Positions 25,647-34,860 are shown, numbered from the stretch's first letter. The stretch is DNA of 64,000 bases from Pukyongia salina (GCF_002966125.1 NZ_CP027062.1:558001-622000); one strand, 5' to 3'. Notes: generated from the sequence alone by a model not told the origin. Numbers and translations are program-made.

Positions 25647-26162
25647 AGTCTCTCTTTCAAAAGCATCTCTAATCCCATTACTACTAATCGGGATAATATC
25701 TAGAATATCTTCTCATGATATACCTTAAGAATCCTTCTTTTTAATAAGGTTTGCAAGAGGTTTCTCGTGAGTTATTTTGTTGAGAACCATTTAAGTTTTT
25801 CTTAGTTTTTAAAATAGATATTATTGAAGATTCAATACCAAAAGTACATCTGTAATACACATTTTGCCAAATACCTAAGCATTTTATCCACAACTGTCGA
25901 AGGTCTAAAAAAAAATAGCTCGATCCTCATTTCTTCATTGGCCCGTAAAATTTATAAAAGTCTTGATATATAAAAGAGAATTATGAGGGATTATTTTCTT
26001 ATTTAAGATCTGAAGAAATAATCTAAAATGTGAAATTTTTGGAATTTATATCAGTTGAAATACTGTATCTAAACCTTAGCAATCAATTCTTATATCTATA
26101 AAAGAATCCCTAAACCTTCGGTTTGGTAAGCTATTTCAGGGATTACAGATCCCCGTGCGAGA
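25647..26162. other. AT-rich gene-free stretch
   Basis: No plausible gene on either strand. It holds the upstream region of the XRE-type regulator and, at 26106-26136, a 31-bp sequence with an AAACC-TTCG-GTTT hairpin. This repeats the one at 24551-24581 with two mismatches. AATCCCT/AGGGATT arms enclose the second copy. Confidence 0.7.
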
Positions 26163-26300
26163 CCACTACTGCAAATTAAAATCCACATCACGACTTACGT
26201 CGTGTAGTATTTTTCATTTACAAAAACCCTCAAACCTGAGGTTTGGGTTTTTGTAAATAAAAAATCCACATCTCCCGATGTGGATTTTAGCTTGATGTGG
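26163..26300 (-). repeat. 138-bp tRNA trailer repeat, copy B (three hairpins)
   Basis: Second copy of the segment at 24265-24402, again directly downstream of a tRNA-Val gene on the minus strand. The same three stems are conserved, at about 26259-26288, 26224-26253 and 26190-26205, including differences that keep the pairing in the middle stem (CCTGAGG for CCCGGGG). Confidence 0.85.
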
Positions 26301-26372
26301 GCGCGAAGGGATTCGAACCCCTGACCCCTTGGGTGTAAACCAAGTGCTCTGAACCAACTGAGCTACGCGCCC
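26299..26372 (-). tRNA. tRNA-Val(TAC)
   Basis: 74 nt on the minus strand: acceptor GGGCGCG/CGCGCCC, D-arm GCTC/GAGC, anticodon stem CTTGG/CCAAG with loop TTTACAC (anticodon TAC), and T-arm AGGGG TTCGAAT CCCTT. CCA is not encoded. Its anticodon differs from the GAC copy 1.9 kb away. Confidence 0.95.
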
Positions 26373-26436
26373 TTGCAGTTAGCGGATGCAAATATAAGGT
26401 AGTTTTTAAATTCAACAAACAAATCGGTTAAAAATA

Positions 26437-27627
26437 TCAGAGAACTTCAGCTACCGTAAATGTACTTCCTCCAATATAGATCAGGTCGGTTTTATTTGCC
26501 TTTTTTAACGCAGCACGATAGGCATCCTTCACCGAGCCGTACACCTCTCCTTCTAAAGAATGTTTTACCGCAGCTTTTTGTAACTCGGTCGCGTCCAGTC
26601 CTCGCGGAACATCAGGTTTGCAGAAAAAATATTGTGCATCCCTTGGGAATAATGGCAATAACTTATTTAGATCCTTGTCGTTCACTACTCCTATCACAAT
26701 AAACAAACGATCATATACCGCCCCTGCCACTTGCGTGAGTACTTCCTTTAACCCTTCGGTATTGTGAGCCGTGTCACAGATCACTTTGGGTTCTTTACTC
26801 AATACCTGCCAACGTCCCATCAATCCTGTAGATGACATAACATTTAACAATCCGTTTTCAACAGATTGCGGAGAAATCGACCATCCTTGCTCTCTTAAAA
26901 CTTCAATACCCGCTACGGCAGTTTTAATATTTTTTTGCTGATAGCTACCTAACAGATCGGTACTATACTTCGGTAGTTTTCTTTCCTCTGCGAATGTAAT
27001 TGGAGCTAATAATTGTTCGGCTACTTGTTCGAAAACAAATCTTGTTTCTTCCTGAATTTCACCAATTATCACCGGCACTCTTGCTTTAATGATCCCCGCC
27101 TTTTCAACGGCGATCTCTTCCAGGGTCGTCCCTAAAAAGTTTGTATGATCAAGCCCTATGTTGGTAATAATTGAGATTTCGGGTGTAATAATGTTTGTAC
27201 TGTCCAGACGCCCTCCCAATCCTACTTCTACAATTGCTATATCGATCTTTTCGGCCCTGAAATAATCAAACGCCAGACCTACAGTCATTTCGAAAAACGA
27301 CAAGGAATTTTCCTCAAAGAACGGTTTGTGTTTTCCAACGAAATCTGTAACATAATCCTCTGGGATCATCGCTCCATTTATACGAATTCGTTCCCGGAAA
27401 TCTTTCAAGTGGGGCGAAGTATACAAGCCTACCTTATATCCCGCATGCTGCAATACAGATGCTAACATATGGCTGGTAGACCCCTTTCCATTAGTACCGG
27501 CCACGTGAACACTCTTAAAAGACTTGTGCGGGTCCTCCAGATGATCCATAAGCAATACGGTGTTGGCCAGATCAGCCTTATATGCCGCCTTACCTACTCG
27601 CTGATACATGGGCAATTGATCGAACAA
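26437..27627 (-). CDS. folC: Bifunctional folylpolyglutamate synthase/dihydrofolate synthase
   Basis: A 396-residue Mur-ligase-type enzyme adding glutamate to dihydropteroate or folates. Motifs are the P-loop VAGTNGKGSTSHML near residue 44, TSPHLKDFRERIRINGAMI, VEVGLGGRLDSTNII, ITNIGLDHTNFLGTTLEEIA and the C-terminal DTAHNTEGL. The first standard start is the TTG at 27627, but the frame stays open to 27669. The upstream codons read NYSETISWLFDQLPMYQ, which looks like the true conserved N terminus; only non-standard codons (ATC at 27654, ATA further up) could start it. It lies 42 bp downstream of the T9SS propeller gene. Confidence 0.9.
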   Translation of the reverse strand: MFDQLPMYQRVGKAAYKADLANTVLLMDHLEDPHKSFKSVHVAGTNGKGSTSHMLASVLQHAGYKVGLYTSPHLKDFRERIRINGAMIPEDYVTDFVGKHKPFFEENSLSFFEMTVGLAFDYFRAEKIDIAIVEVGLGGRLDSTNIITPEISIITNIGLDHTNFLGTTLEEIAVEKAGIIKARVPVIIGEIQEETRFVFEQVAEQLLAPITFAEERKLPKYSTDLLGSYQQKNIKTAVAGIEVLREQGWSISPQSVENGLLNVMSSTGLMGRWQVLSKEPKVICDTAHNTEGLKEVLTQVAGAVYDRLFIVIGVVNDKDLNKLLPLFPRDAQYFFCKPDVPRGLDATELQKAAVKHSLEGEVYGSVKDAYRAALKKANKTDLIYIGGSTFTVAEVL

Positions 27628-27669
27628 CCAGGATATAGTTTCAGAATAATTGATCTTCTTTAAATTTAT

Positions 27670-30156
27670 TTAGTTTATAATAAGTTTCTTGGTAACCACT
27701 CCTTCATGCGACCCAATTCTAACGAAATACATACCGGCTTGAAGGGCAGACACATCTATACGTAGCTTGTCGAATAAAGGTGCCTGTCTAATTATACGGC
27801 CGTGAATATCAATTAGCTGTATTATTAATTCACTTTGCGCGCTCACCTTCTCAATATAAACATAGTTCGTCGCGGGATTTGGGTATACGGCGATATCACT
27901 TTCTGAAATATTCTCTGCCACATTCAACACTATATTAGAGATATCCATCTTATAGGCCGATCTGCCATAGGTGCCTACGTAGAGATATTCAGAAGGATCG
28001 TAAATATGCATATCGGTTACTGGTACAGAAGGTAAATTATCACCTACAACCTCCCAAAAGGATCCATTAGTACCCGAAGCGAAAACCCCAACATCCGTCC
28101 CTACGTATAAATTTCCGTTAAGGTCCTCTACAACATCATTTATGGGAATATCGGGGAGGTTACTAGAAATGCTTACCCAACCGGCACCACTTGTGGTACT
28201 CTTATAAATATGTCCCTCATCAGCACCATAACGATAGCCGGAAAAGGTTACATATACCGTATTTAATTCGGTTCTCGATGCAAGCACTTTTGTAACCCAT
28301 CTGTTTGGCAAATTGGCCGACACCAAGGTCCAATTTATTCCGCCATCCTGCGTCACCCACACATTTCCGTCATCGGTTCCTACATAGATGATATTACTAT
28401 CTAAAGGCGAAACATCGATGGAAATAATGGTTCCAAAGGTAAGATTTCCGGCATAAGGACCATTGCTAAGGTCCGGACTTATTGCAGTCCAGTTCCCTGC
28501 AGCATTCGTTGTTTTGTAAAGACGGTTCGCTCCATAATACAAAATCTGGGAATTGGCAGGATCGAAAGTAATGGGCGTATCCCAATTTTTACGATCGGCC
28601 GAAGAGATCCCGCTCATAGCATTAAAGAAACTGGCACCATTATTTGTGGATTTCACTAAATTACCTCTTTGTGACAGGGCGTAAATAATGTTTGTATTTG
28701 TGGGATCAACCAAAGGCTGGAATCCGTCACCTCCATTTATGATATCCCAGTTATTTGTACTTCCTGTAACTGTCCTCATCGTGCTGTTGTCCTGGGTTCC
28801 TGCGTATACTTTGTTTTCATTCTGAAAATCTACATGCATACGGTAGATCTGCGTTATAGGGAGGGTTTCGTCCTTCACCCAGCTTGCGCCATCGTTGTCG
28901 CTTTTATAGAATCCACCATCGTTACCTAGCAATACCTGCCCGGCCACCGAATTATTAAAGGCCAGTGCGTGTTGATCTACATGTACATTGGGAAAGGCGG
29001 AAAACCAGTTTTGTCCGCCATCAATTGATTTTTCTACTACAAAATCCACATTATACAGGGTATTCTCGTCTGTAGGATCCACATATATCCCCCGAAACCA
29101 CCAATGAAATCCAATATTGGTAAGCTGGCTGGAATTAACTGCAATCCAGTTATCCCCACCATCGGTAGTTTTGTAAACTCCTTGAATATTTCCAGTATCT
29201 GTAGAGTACCTGGCATACAAGACATCAGGATTGGACTGAGAGATATCAATGCTTATCCTACCTTTTTGCGATGCCGCTGATGGCAAGCCATTTGAAAGTT
29301 CATTCCAGGTTTCCCCTCCATCCACAGATCTGTATATTCCGGAAGTCTCTCCTCCGTATTGCCTGTTATCCGGCCGTCTTATACGTTCCCATGCGACTGC
29401 ATACACTATATTGCCGTTGGAAGGGTGAATAGCCATGTCTATAATTCCGGTACTATCACTTACAAAAAGTTTTTGTTCCCAACTCGAACCTCCATCCGTA
29501 CTCCTGTACACACCCCGGTTGGAATCATTTCTAAATAGCGGACCCATGGCTCCTACAAAGATAGTGTTCTCATCACCTGGATCGATCAATATCTTTCCCA
29601 CACTACCAATATCGGGTAGTCCCTTAGCTTGCCAACTCAAACCACCATCTTCACTTTTATAGATACCATCCCCGTCGTACGCTAACGATCCTCCTCCGGC
29701 ATTTACTTCACCCGTTCCAACCCAGACCACATCGTTATCAACTTCAGAAATTTCTATATCTCCAATGGATAACATTTCCTGCTCATCGAAGATAGGTGTC
29801 CAACTCGATCCGGCATCGGTAGTTTTAAAGATCCCACCTGAGGCTGCACCTACGTAATACGTATCGGCTTCATTGGAAGGGATCTCTATATCTGTAATTC
29901 GGCCTCCAATATTTACCGGCCCTACAAATTCCCAGGAATTTCCCACTACCGAGCGCTGCTGTAACAAGGCCTTTTTCCACTGGATAGCTTCCCGGTATGC
30001 GCTGCTTTTTATTTCCCCTGTGGGGTAAGCCCGTTGTTCGAACATGAAATCGGCAGGAAGTTGTTCAACACTATTCTCCACCAAAATGGTTGATTTCTCT
30101 AAACAGGATGAAGCGGTAAGTAAGAGTGCAGGAAGTAGATAAAAGTAGTTTCTCAT
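27670..30156 (-). CDS. T9SS-exported sialidase/sortilin-like beta-propeller protein
   Basis: An 828-residue protein. The N terminus is a lipoprotein-like signal (LLLTASSC, Cys18). Residues 60-730 hold many BNR/VPS10-type repeats of the form 'Y.STDGG.SW' (KTTDAGSSWTPIF, KSEDGGLSWQAKG, RSTDGGSSWEQKL, KTTDGGDNWIAV and others), probably two propellers. The last 75 residues are a T9SS type A sorting domain (AVYPNPATNYVYIEK ... LQAGMYFVRIG ... KKLIIN). Relatives include glycosidases and adhesins; no sialidase catalytic residues can be assigned, so an enzymatic role is uncertain. It lies between folC and tonB on the same strand. Confidence 0.85.
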   Translation of the reverse strand: MRNYFYLLPALLLTASSCLEKSTILVENSVEQLPADFMFEQRAYPTGEIKSSAYREAIQWKKALLQQRSVVGNSWEFVGPVNIGGRITDIEIPSNEADTYYVGAASGGIFKTTDAGSSWTPIFDEQEMLSIGDIEISEVDNDVVWVGTGEVNAGGGSLAYDGDGIYKSEDGGLSWQAKGLPDIGSVGKILIDPGDENTIFVGAMGPLFRNDSNRGVYRSTDGGSSWEQKLFVSDSTGIIDMAIHPSNGNIVYAVAWERIRRPDNRQYGGETSGIYRSVDGGETWNELSNGLPSAASQKGRISIDISQSNPDVLYARYSTDTGNIQGVYKTTDGGDNWIAVNSSQLTNIGFHWWFRGIYVDPTDENTLYNVDFVVEKSIDGGQNWFSAFPNVHVDQHALAFNNSVAGQVLLGNDGGFYKSDNDGASWVKDETLPITQIYRMHVDFQNENKVYAGTQDNSTMRTVTGSTNNWDIINGGDGFQPLVDPTNTNIIYALSQRGNLVKSTNNGASFFNAMSGISSADRKNWDTPITFDPANSQILYYGANRLYKTTNAAGNWTAISPDLSNGPYAGNLTFGTIISIDVSPLDSNIIYVGTDDGNVWVTQDGGINWTLVSANLPNRWVTKVLASRTELNTVYVTFSGYRYGADEGHIYKSTTSGAGWVSISSNLPDIPINDVVEDLNGNLYVGTDVGVFASGTNGSFWEVVGDNLPSVPVTDMHIYDPSEYLYVGTYGRSAYKMDISNIVLNVAENISESDIAVYPNPATNYVYIEKVSAQSELIIQLIDIHGRIIRQAPLFDKLRIDVSALQAGMYFVRIGSHEGVVTKKLIIN

Positions 30157-30215
30157 AGCGATCTGTTCTGAAAGCTAAAGATACTTAATTTTAGTAAGCA
30201 CAAATGTAAAAAGGA

Positions 30216-31034
30216 CTATTGGGAAAGTTTGAAATTATAGATGATTTGCCCGTATTGCTTGGGAGGAGCCTTGGGGTCTGGATTGAATTTGGTTGCCAAT
30301 GCAGCGCGTTTTGCGGGCTCTAAAAGACATCTAGAATTGTTCTTAGTACCTCTTACTCCCGGAACGGCACTAACAACTTCTCCCTGCTGATTCACCACAA
30401 TATCTACTACAACTTTTCCGGCTTCATTGCAGTCCTGAATTTCTTTTGCCTTATTGATCGCTTTTCTCCCTCCTAATCGGTAATTACCGTCGCCGTCAAG
30501 TCCTTTTCCGGTACCATAATATCCTTTAGCATTCGGATCGCCATTTGGATCACCCTTATCTCCCGGTTTATTGTCCGGACCTTCTCCCCCCTTGGATTGC
30601 CCGTCACTCTTTGGTGCATTGATTAGGTTATCGAGGGCATCTGTTGTTGATTTGTCTGGTTTCGGACTAGGTTTTGTGACTTCTTTCGGTTTTTCTTTAA
30701 CCGGAACATCCCGTGTCTCCTTCTTTGGTTTTTCCTTCTTAATTACCGGAGCCTCATCATTATCCTGGGTAACAACTTCCTCTTTGATCTCCGATTCTGG
30801 CTGCGACTCAGGGGGAGGTGTGGTTTCCACAGGTGCAGATTTCACAGGAGTTTTCGGCTGAATATCCCCACTCCCCTGATCCATGGTCCCGAAGTTTACA
30901 GCTATACCTCCTTCCAACGGAGGATCCATATATTTAAGGCCAAGAACAAAAAACAGCAAAAACAAAATGATGACGTGTATCACAATAGTGATCCTCATAC
31001 TTTTTCGCTTATGTTCGGTATCCAGAAAACTCAT
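30216..31034 (-). CDS. tonB: TonB-family energy transducer
   Basis: A 272-residue protein with a cytoplasmic start (SFLDTEHKRKSMRI), one transmembrane helix (about residues 15-35), and a long Pro/Lys/Glu-rich periplasmic spacer (ETTPPPESQPESEIKEEV, KPSPKPDKSTTDALDNL, GDKGDPNGDPNAKGY). The C-terminal domain includes KVVVDIVVNQQGEVVSAV and ends GQIIYNFKLSQ. It should pass proton-motive energy from ExbBD to outer-membrane SusC/TonB-dependent receptors. It is immediately downstream of exbB and exbD. The C-terminal domain is closer to the TonB_C/TolA-like variant of Bacteroidota than to E. coli TonB. Confidence 0.88.
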   Translation of the reverse strand: MSFLDTEHKRKSMRITIVIHVIILFLLFFVLGLKYMDPPLEGGIAVNFGTMDQGSGDIQPKTPVKSAPVETTPPPESQPESEIKEEVVTQDNDEAPVIKKEKPKKETRDVPVKEKPKEVTKPSPKPDKSTTDALDNLINAPKSDGQSKGGEGPDNKPGDKGDPNGDPNAKGYYGTGKGLDGDGNYRLGGRKAINKAKEIQDCNEAGKVVVDIVVNQQGEVVSAVPGVRGTKNNSRCLLEPAKRAALATKFNPDPKAPPKQYGQIIYNFKLSQ

Positions 31035-31042
31035 CTTAGCAT

Positions 31043-31435
31043 TTAATTCGGCCGTACGGCCAATACCACTTTAAAATCATTTTTATTTGCCACATCCATT
31101 ACAAATACAGCATCCTCGATGGGCACTCCCTCTTCAGCTCTCAAGATGATGGTTGGATTGTCCTGCCCCGCAAGAATTTCTTTCAATTGCTTCTCTAAAC
31201 CATACTCACTAACTCGTTCCTTGTTCACGTAGTAGGCTCCTTCTTTGGTAATACTTACCGAAGCCTTCTGTTGGTTCGTCGATTTGCCTTTAGCTTTAGG
31301 TAAAATTAGATCCAGGGCATCCGGAGTTATCGCAGGTGAAGTGAGCAGAAAGAAAACCAATAACAGAAATACGATATCTGTCATAGAACTCATACTGAAT
31401 TCGGGGCTTATTTTATTTCTTCCTCTTAAATTCAT
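31043..31435 (-). CDS. exbD: ExbD/TolR biopolymer transport protein
   Basis: A 130-residue inner-membrane protein with a single helix carrying the conserved proton-path Asp in MSSMTDIVFLLLVFFLL (about residue 24), followed by the periplasmic domain (LPKAKGKSTNQQKASVSITK, then AEEGVPIEDAVFVMDVANK). It forms the stator with ExbB and energises TonB. It starts 1 bp after exbB and ends 8 bp before tonB. Confidence 0.93.
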   Translation of the reverse strand: MNLRGRNKISPEFSMSSMTDIVFLLLVFFLLTSPAITPDALDLILPKAKGKSTNQQKASVSITKEGAYYVNKERVSEYGLEKQLKEILAGQDNPTIILRAEEGVPIEDAVFVMDVANKNDFKVVLAVRPN

Positions 31436-31436
31436 A

Positions 31437-32141
31437 CTATGCAGGTTCGTTTAAGAGATCCAGGAAGTCTACCGCTGTAGCCTCCATTTGATGTACCACC
31501 TTATCGGTTCGTACCACCAGGTGATTATATCCTATATAGGCAATGATACCTACTATTAGACCGGCAACAGTGGTAGTCATGGCGGTATAGATACCTTCGG
31601 CCAGGGCTCCCATCTCTGCCTGTCCACTGCTAGTTGCCAATTGGTGAAATGCTAATACCATCCCAATTACAGTTCCAAGAAATCCGATCATAGGTGCTGC
31701 CCCTGCAATGGTTGCTAAAATACTCACGTTTTTTTCCAGCTTATATACTTCCAACCTGCCTGCGTTTTCTATGGCCGTATTAATATCATCCAGCGGACTT
31801 CCAATTCGAGAAATTCCTTTTTCTGTAAGTCGGGATACAGGAGTATTATGCTGGGTGCACAGGATCTTAGCCGCCTGGATATTACCCCCAGCAACGTTAT
31901 CCCGTATCTGGTTCATAAAATTATTGTCGAGGTGAGAGGCCGCCTTGATGGCGAACAACCGTTCGAAATAAATATAAACCGCAACGAAGAGTAGAACAAA
32001 TAGCACCCCAATGATAATTTGGGCCCCCATTCCCCCATTCATAATGAGCTCGAGGACTGATAGTGTTTTTTCTTCAGAAACAATAGGCTCCAGGTCTTGT
32101 GCCAGATCCTGACCACCCTCCTGAATAAAGAAGTTAAGCAT
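31437..32141 (-). CDS. exbB: ExbB/TolQ/MotA proton channel protein
   Basis: A 234-residue protein with three transmembrane segments (about 37-60, 143-167 and 185-208). The MotA/TolQ/ExbB core AGAAPMIGFLGTVIGMVLAF precedes GALAEGIYTAMTTTVAGLIV, which carries the conserved Thr of the proton path. It is the first gene of the exbB-exbD-tonB set. The nhaD antiporter gene lies 50 bp upstream on the same strand. Confidence 0.93.
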   Translation of the reverse strand: MLNFFIQEGGQDLAQDLEPIVSEEKTLSVLELIMNGGMGAQIIIGVLFVLLFVAVYIYFERLFAIKAASHLDNNFMNQIRDNVAGGNIQAAKILCTQHNTPVSRLTEKGISRIGSPLDDINTAIENAGRLEVYKLEKNVSILATIAGAAPMIGFLGTVIGMVLAFHQLATSSGQAEMGALAEGIYTAMTTTVAGLIVGIIAYIGYNHLVVRTDKVVHQMEATAVDFLDLLNEPA

Positions 32142-32191
32142 GTGATTAGATTTGATTTAATTGAATAACGAACGTACTTCGCAATAATTGT

Positions 32192-33571
32192 TTAAACATG
32201 ATGAAAGAGTACTCTTTCAAATAGCAGAAATACTCCGGCACCTGCAAGGAAGCCAATAAATGCCAGCCAGGCCACTTTTTTAAGATACCAGATAAAATCG
32301 ATACGCTCCATACCCATGGCAGCAACCCCAGCGGCAGACCCAATTATAAGCATACTTCCACCGGTACCGGCAGAATAGGCAATGAAGTGCCACAACACCG
32401 AATCTGTAGGTGATTCGTACATTCCAATGGAAGCGGCCACTAACGGAACGTTGTCGATAATTGCAGATAACACCCCAAGTAACATAACAACTATATCCTG
32501 GTTAGGAATCGCAGCCTGTAAAACTTCGGCTAAATAACGCAGAGTACCAACCTCTTCATTGTTCACCACTCCGTACACCAAACTTTCTAGTCCGGCAACT
32601 GCCATAAGGATCCCGAGGAAGAACAAGATACTGGAGATCTCTATACGGGAAAGTGCCTTATGGGCAGAATATAAATGTCTTCTTTCTTTACTAAAATCTT
32701 CTTCCGGATGGATATATTCAGAAACAAGCCACACCACACCCAGGGCAAGCATCATTCCTACATAAGGAGGTAGATGAGTAAAGGTTTTAAATATGGGAAC
32801 AGAAACTATCATTCCAAGACCCAGAAACAACATGGTTTTACTGCTAAGCAATCGCTCTGCCACCACATCTTCGGTTGCATCTACCTCAATTTCTCCTTTA
32901 AAGGGTTTAAGGAAACCGGCTATGAAGAATGGAACAACAAAACATACTATAGAGGGTAAAATAACAAACTCTATTAATCCCAGTGCAGTTACTTTATTGG
33001 CGATCCAAAGCATGGTTGTGGTCACATCTCCAATAGGAGACCATGCTCCACCGGCGTTTGCAGCGATTACTACCATGGCCGCGTACCATAATCTTTCATT
33101 CCGGTTACTAATAAGTTTACGCAATAAGGTAACCAGGACAATTGTGGCTGTAAGGTTATCTATAATGGCAGAAAGTATAAAGGCCAAAATACCAATGATC
33201 CACAGTAATTTTTTCTTGCTACGGGTACGTACGGCCCCCTTTAACACCTCGAAACCTCTGTGCAGGTCGATGATCTCGACTATGGTCATAGCACCAATTA
33301 GGAAAATGAGGATCTCGGCCGTTTTACCCAGGTGGTGTAACAAAGTATTTTCGAAACCGTGTTCGGCGTCAACACCTCCAGAAGCATAATTGTACACCTG
33401 TTCATGGGTATCGATCACACTAAACCACCCGGAGTGAAATCCAACAGCGAGAACTGCCCAAATTAGGGCGGCCATTATAAGTGCCGGTACGGTTTTATCT
33501 AATCTAAGCGGATGTTCGAGTGTTATAGAAAGGTATCCTATTACAAATATCAGGATAATGATGGACTCCAT
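32192..33571 (-). CDS. nhaD: NhaD-type sodium:proton antiporter
   Basis: A 459-residue polytopic membrane protein with about 12 helices. Ion-transporter motifs include SAIIDNLTATIVLVTLL near residue 137, NAGGAWSPIGDVTTTMLW near 170, LSAIIDNVPLVAASIGMY near 375 and SAGTGGSMLIIGSAAGVAAM near 410. Two inverted halves are visible through the repeated SAIIDN segment. It exports Na+ in exchange for H+, as expected for a marine bacterium. It lies upstream of exbB, with which it may be co-transcribed. Confidence 0.92.
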   Translation of the reverse strand: MESIIILIFVIGYLSITLEHPLRLDKTVPALIMAALIWAVLAVGFHSGWFSVIDTHEQVYNYASGGVDAEHGFENTLLHHLGKTAEILIFLIGAMTIVEIIDLHRGFEVLKGAVRTRSKKKLLWIIGILAFILSAIIDNLTATIVLVTLLRKLISNRNERLWYAAMVVIAANAGGAWSPIGDVTTTMLWIANKVTALGLIEFVILPSIVCFVVPFFIAGFLKPFKGEIEVDATEDVVAERLLSSKTMLFLGLGMIVSVPIFKTFTHLPPYVGMMLALGVVWLVSEYIHPEEDFSKERRHLYSAHKALSRIEISSILFFLGILMAVAGLESLVYGVVNNEEVGTLRYLAEVLQAAIPNQDIVVMLLGVLSAIIDNVPLVAASIGMYESPTDSVLWHFIAYSAGTGGSMLIIGSAAGVAAMGMERIDFIWYLKKVAWLAFIGFLAGAGVFLLFERVLFHHV

Positions 33572-33692
33572 AAAGCTGGTGTATTAGTTCGACTAAAATA
33601 ACTTTTTCATAGCAATTACAAAAGCTGTAGCGTTAATATTATTCAAGGGAAAATTAAATGCCTGATTTCGTGGATTAAATACAATAGCAAAG

Positions 33693-34760
33693 TCACTTGG
33701 GTTCGTAAATTTTTCCACTACTGTGATCTCGTACTGCTCCTGTTACACTGGACAGGCAATTGTTCTCCCCTCTTAATTTCAACACCCCCAAAAACGCAAA
33801 AATCAATGCTTCTTTGTATTCAATGATCTTGGTATCGGGAATCACAATTTCGGCCGAGTTATAAAATAAAACCCTTTCCATTAAAAATTTATTGTTCACC
33901 CCACCCCCTGTTACCAGTACGCTGGCGGTATCATCTATTTGTTCAGATAGTTGGAATGCTATATGTTCACAATAGGTTCTCATTATACTTAGCTCGTTGA
34001 GTCCGGACCCTTCCAATAGGGGTAAGATACATTTGTTAACCCATTCAACACCCAGGGATTTTGGTGGCGATTGTTTATAGTAATCCAATTTGTTCAGCAT
34101 TTTAAGCACATCCTTGTGCAAAGTTCCGGAGCGCGCCAGCATACCATCCCTGTCGTATTCCTTGCCCAATTTTCCCGCATAATAATTGAGAACCGTATTC
34201 ACCGGGCAAATATCGAAAGCAATTCGCCCATTTCCCGATTCGTACGAAACATTGGCAAAGCCCCCTATATTCAAACAGGCATCGTAATCTGTAAAAAGTA
34301 ACCGATCACCAACAGGCACCAGCGGGGCACCTTGTCCGCCCAATTCCACGTCCTGTTGTCTGAAATCGCATACAACTAGTTGACCTGTCATTTTAGCCAG
34401 AGCAGGCAAATTCCCAATCTGCAGTGTAACTCCTTTATCTGGCTGATGCAATATGGTGTGACCATGGCTACTAATAAGATCCAGTGAGGATATCCTGTGT
34501 TTGTCGATAAAACCCTTAATAACCGAAGCCAGAAAAGCCGTGTATTCTTCATTCAGGGTATGCATGCGGCCAGCCGAAAAATTAATCGCATCGCTTAGTC
34601 GCATCCTCCAGTCGTTGGTATAAGGTACGGTCTCTGCACGTACTATATTAAAGTCCCATCCTTCTTTTTCAGAATGGCTCAAATAGCATTCGGCCAGATC
34701 TACTCCATCCAGGCTGGTTCCGCTCATCACACCTACTACATGGTATTTATGCTTTTTCAT
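33693..34760 (-). CDS. anmK: Anhydro-N-acetylmuramic acid kinase
   Basis: A 355-residue kinase of peptidoglycan recycling that cleaves and phosphorylates 1,6-anhydro-MurNAc to MurNAc-6-phosphate. Motifs are GVMSGTSLDGVDLAECYLSH at the N terminus, ISSHGHTILHQP, LQIGNLPALAKMTG, DFRQQDVELGGQGAPLVPVG, NIGGFANVSYE and the C-terminal VLVTGGGVNNKFLMERV. The length is normal. It stands 121 bp upstream of nhaD, so it may be a separate transcript. No MurQ or anhMurNAc permease is adjacent. Confidence 0.94.
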   Translation of the reverse strand: MKKHKYHVVGVMSGTSLDGVDLAECYLSHSEKEGWDFNIVRAETVPYTNDWRMRLSDAINFSAGRMHTLNEEYTAFLASVIKGFIDKHRISSLDLISSHGHTILHQPDKGVTLQIGNLPALAKMTGQLVVCDFRQQDVELGGQGAPLVPVGDRLLFTDYDACLNIGGFANVSYESGNGRIAFDICPVNTVLNYYAGKLGKEYDRDGMLARSGTLHKDVLKMLNKLDYYKQSPPKSLGVEWVNKCILPLLEGSGLNELSIMRTYCEHIAFQLSEQIDDTASVLVTGGGVNNKFLMERVLFYNSAEIVIPDTKIIEYKEALIFAFLGVLKLRGENNCLSSVTGAVRDHSSGKIYEPK

Positions 34761-34860
34761 CTAATAATAATAAGAAGTTATTACTCACATGTACGACAAC
34801 CGGAAACATATATTCATTTCGACTGCCAAATTACAAAAGACTTTAATGCACCGATGTTAA

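Noticed and set aside
24475-26298. Intact integrative element at tRNA-Val
   Set aside because: No integrase, no tRNA-3'-end duplication and only two genes; at most a remnant.
32793-33389. 198-codon open frame opposite nhaD
   Set aside because: The sense strand has clear antiporter motifs throughout; the antisense frame shows no motif or start context.
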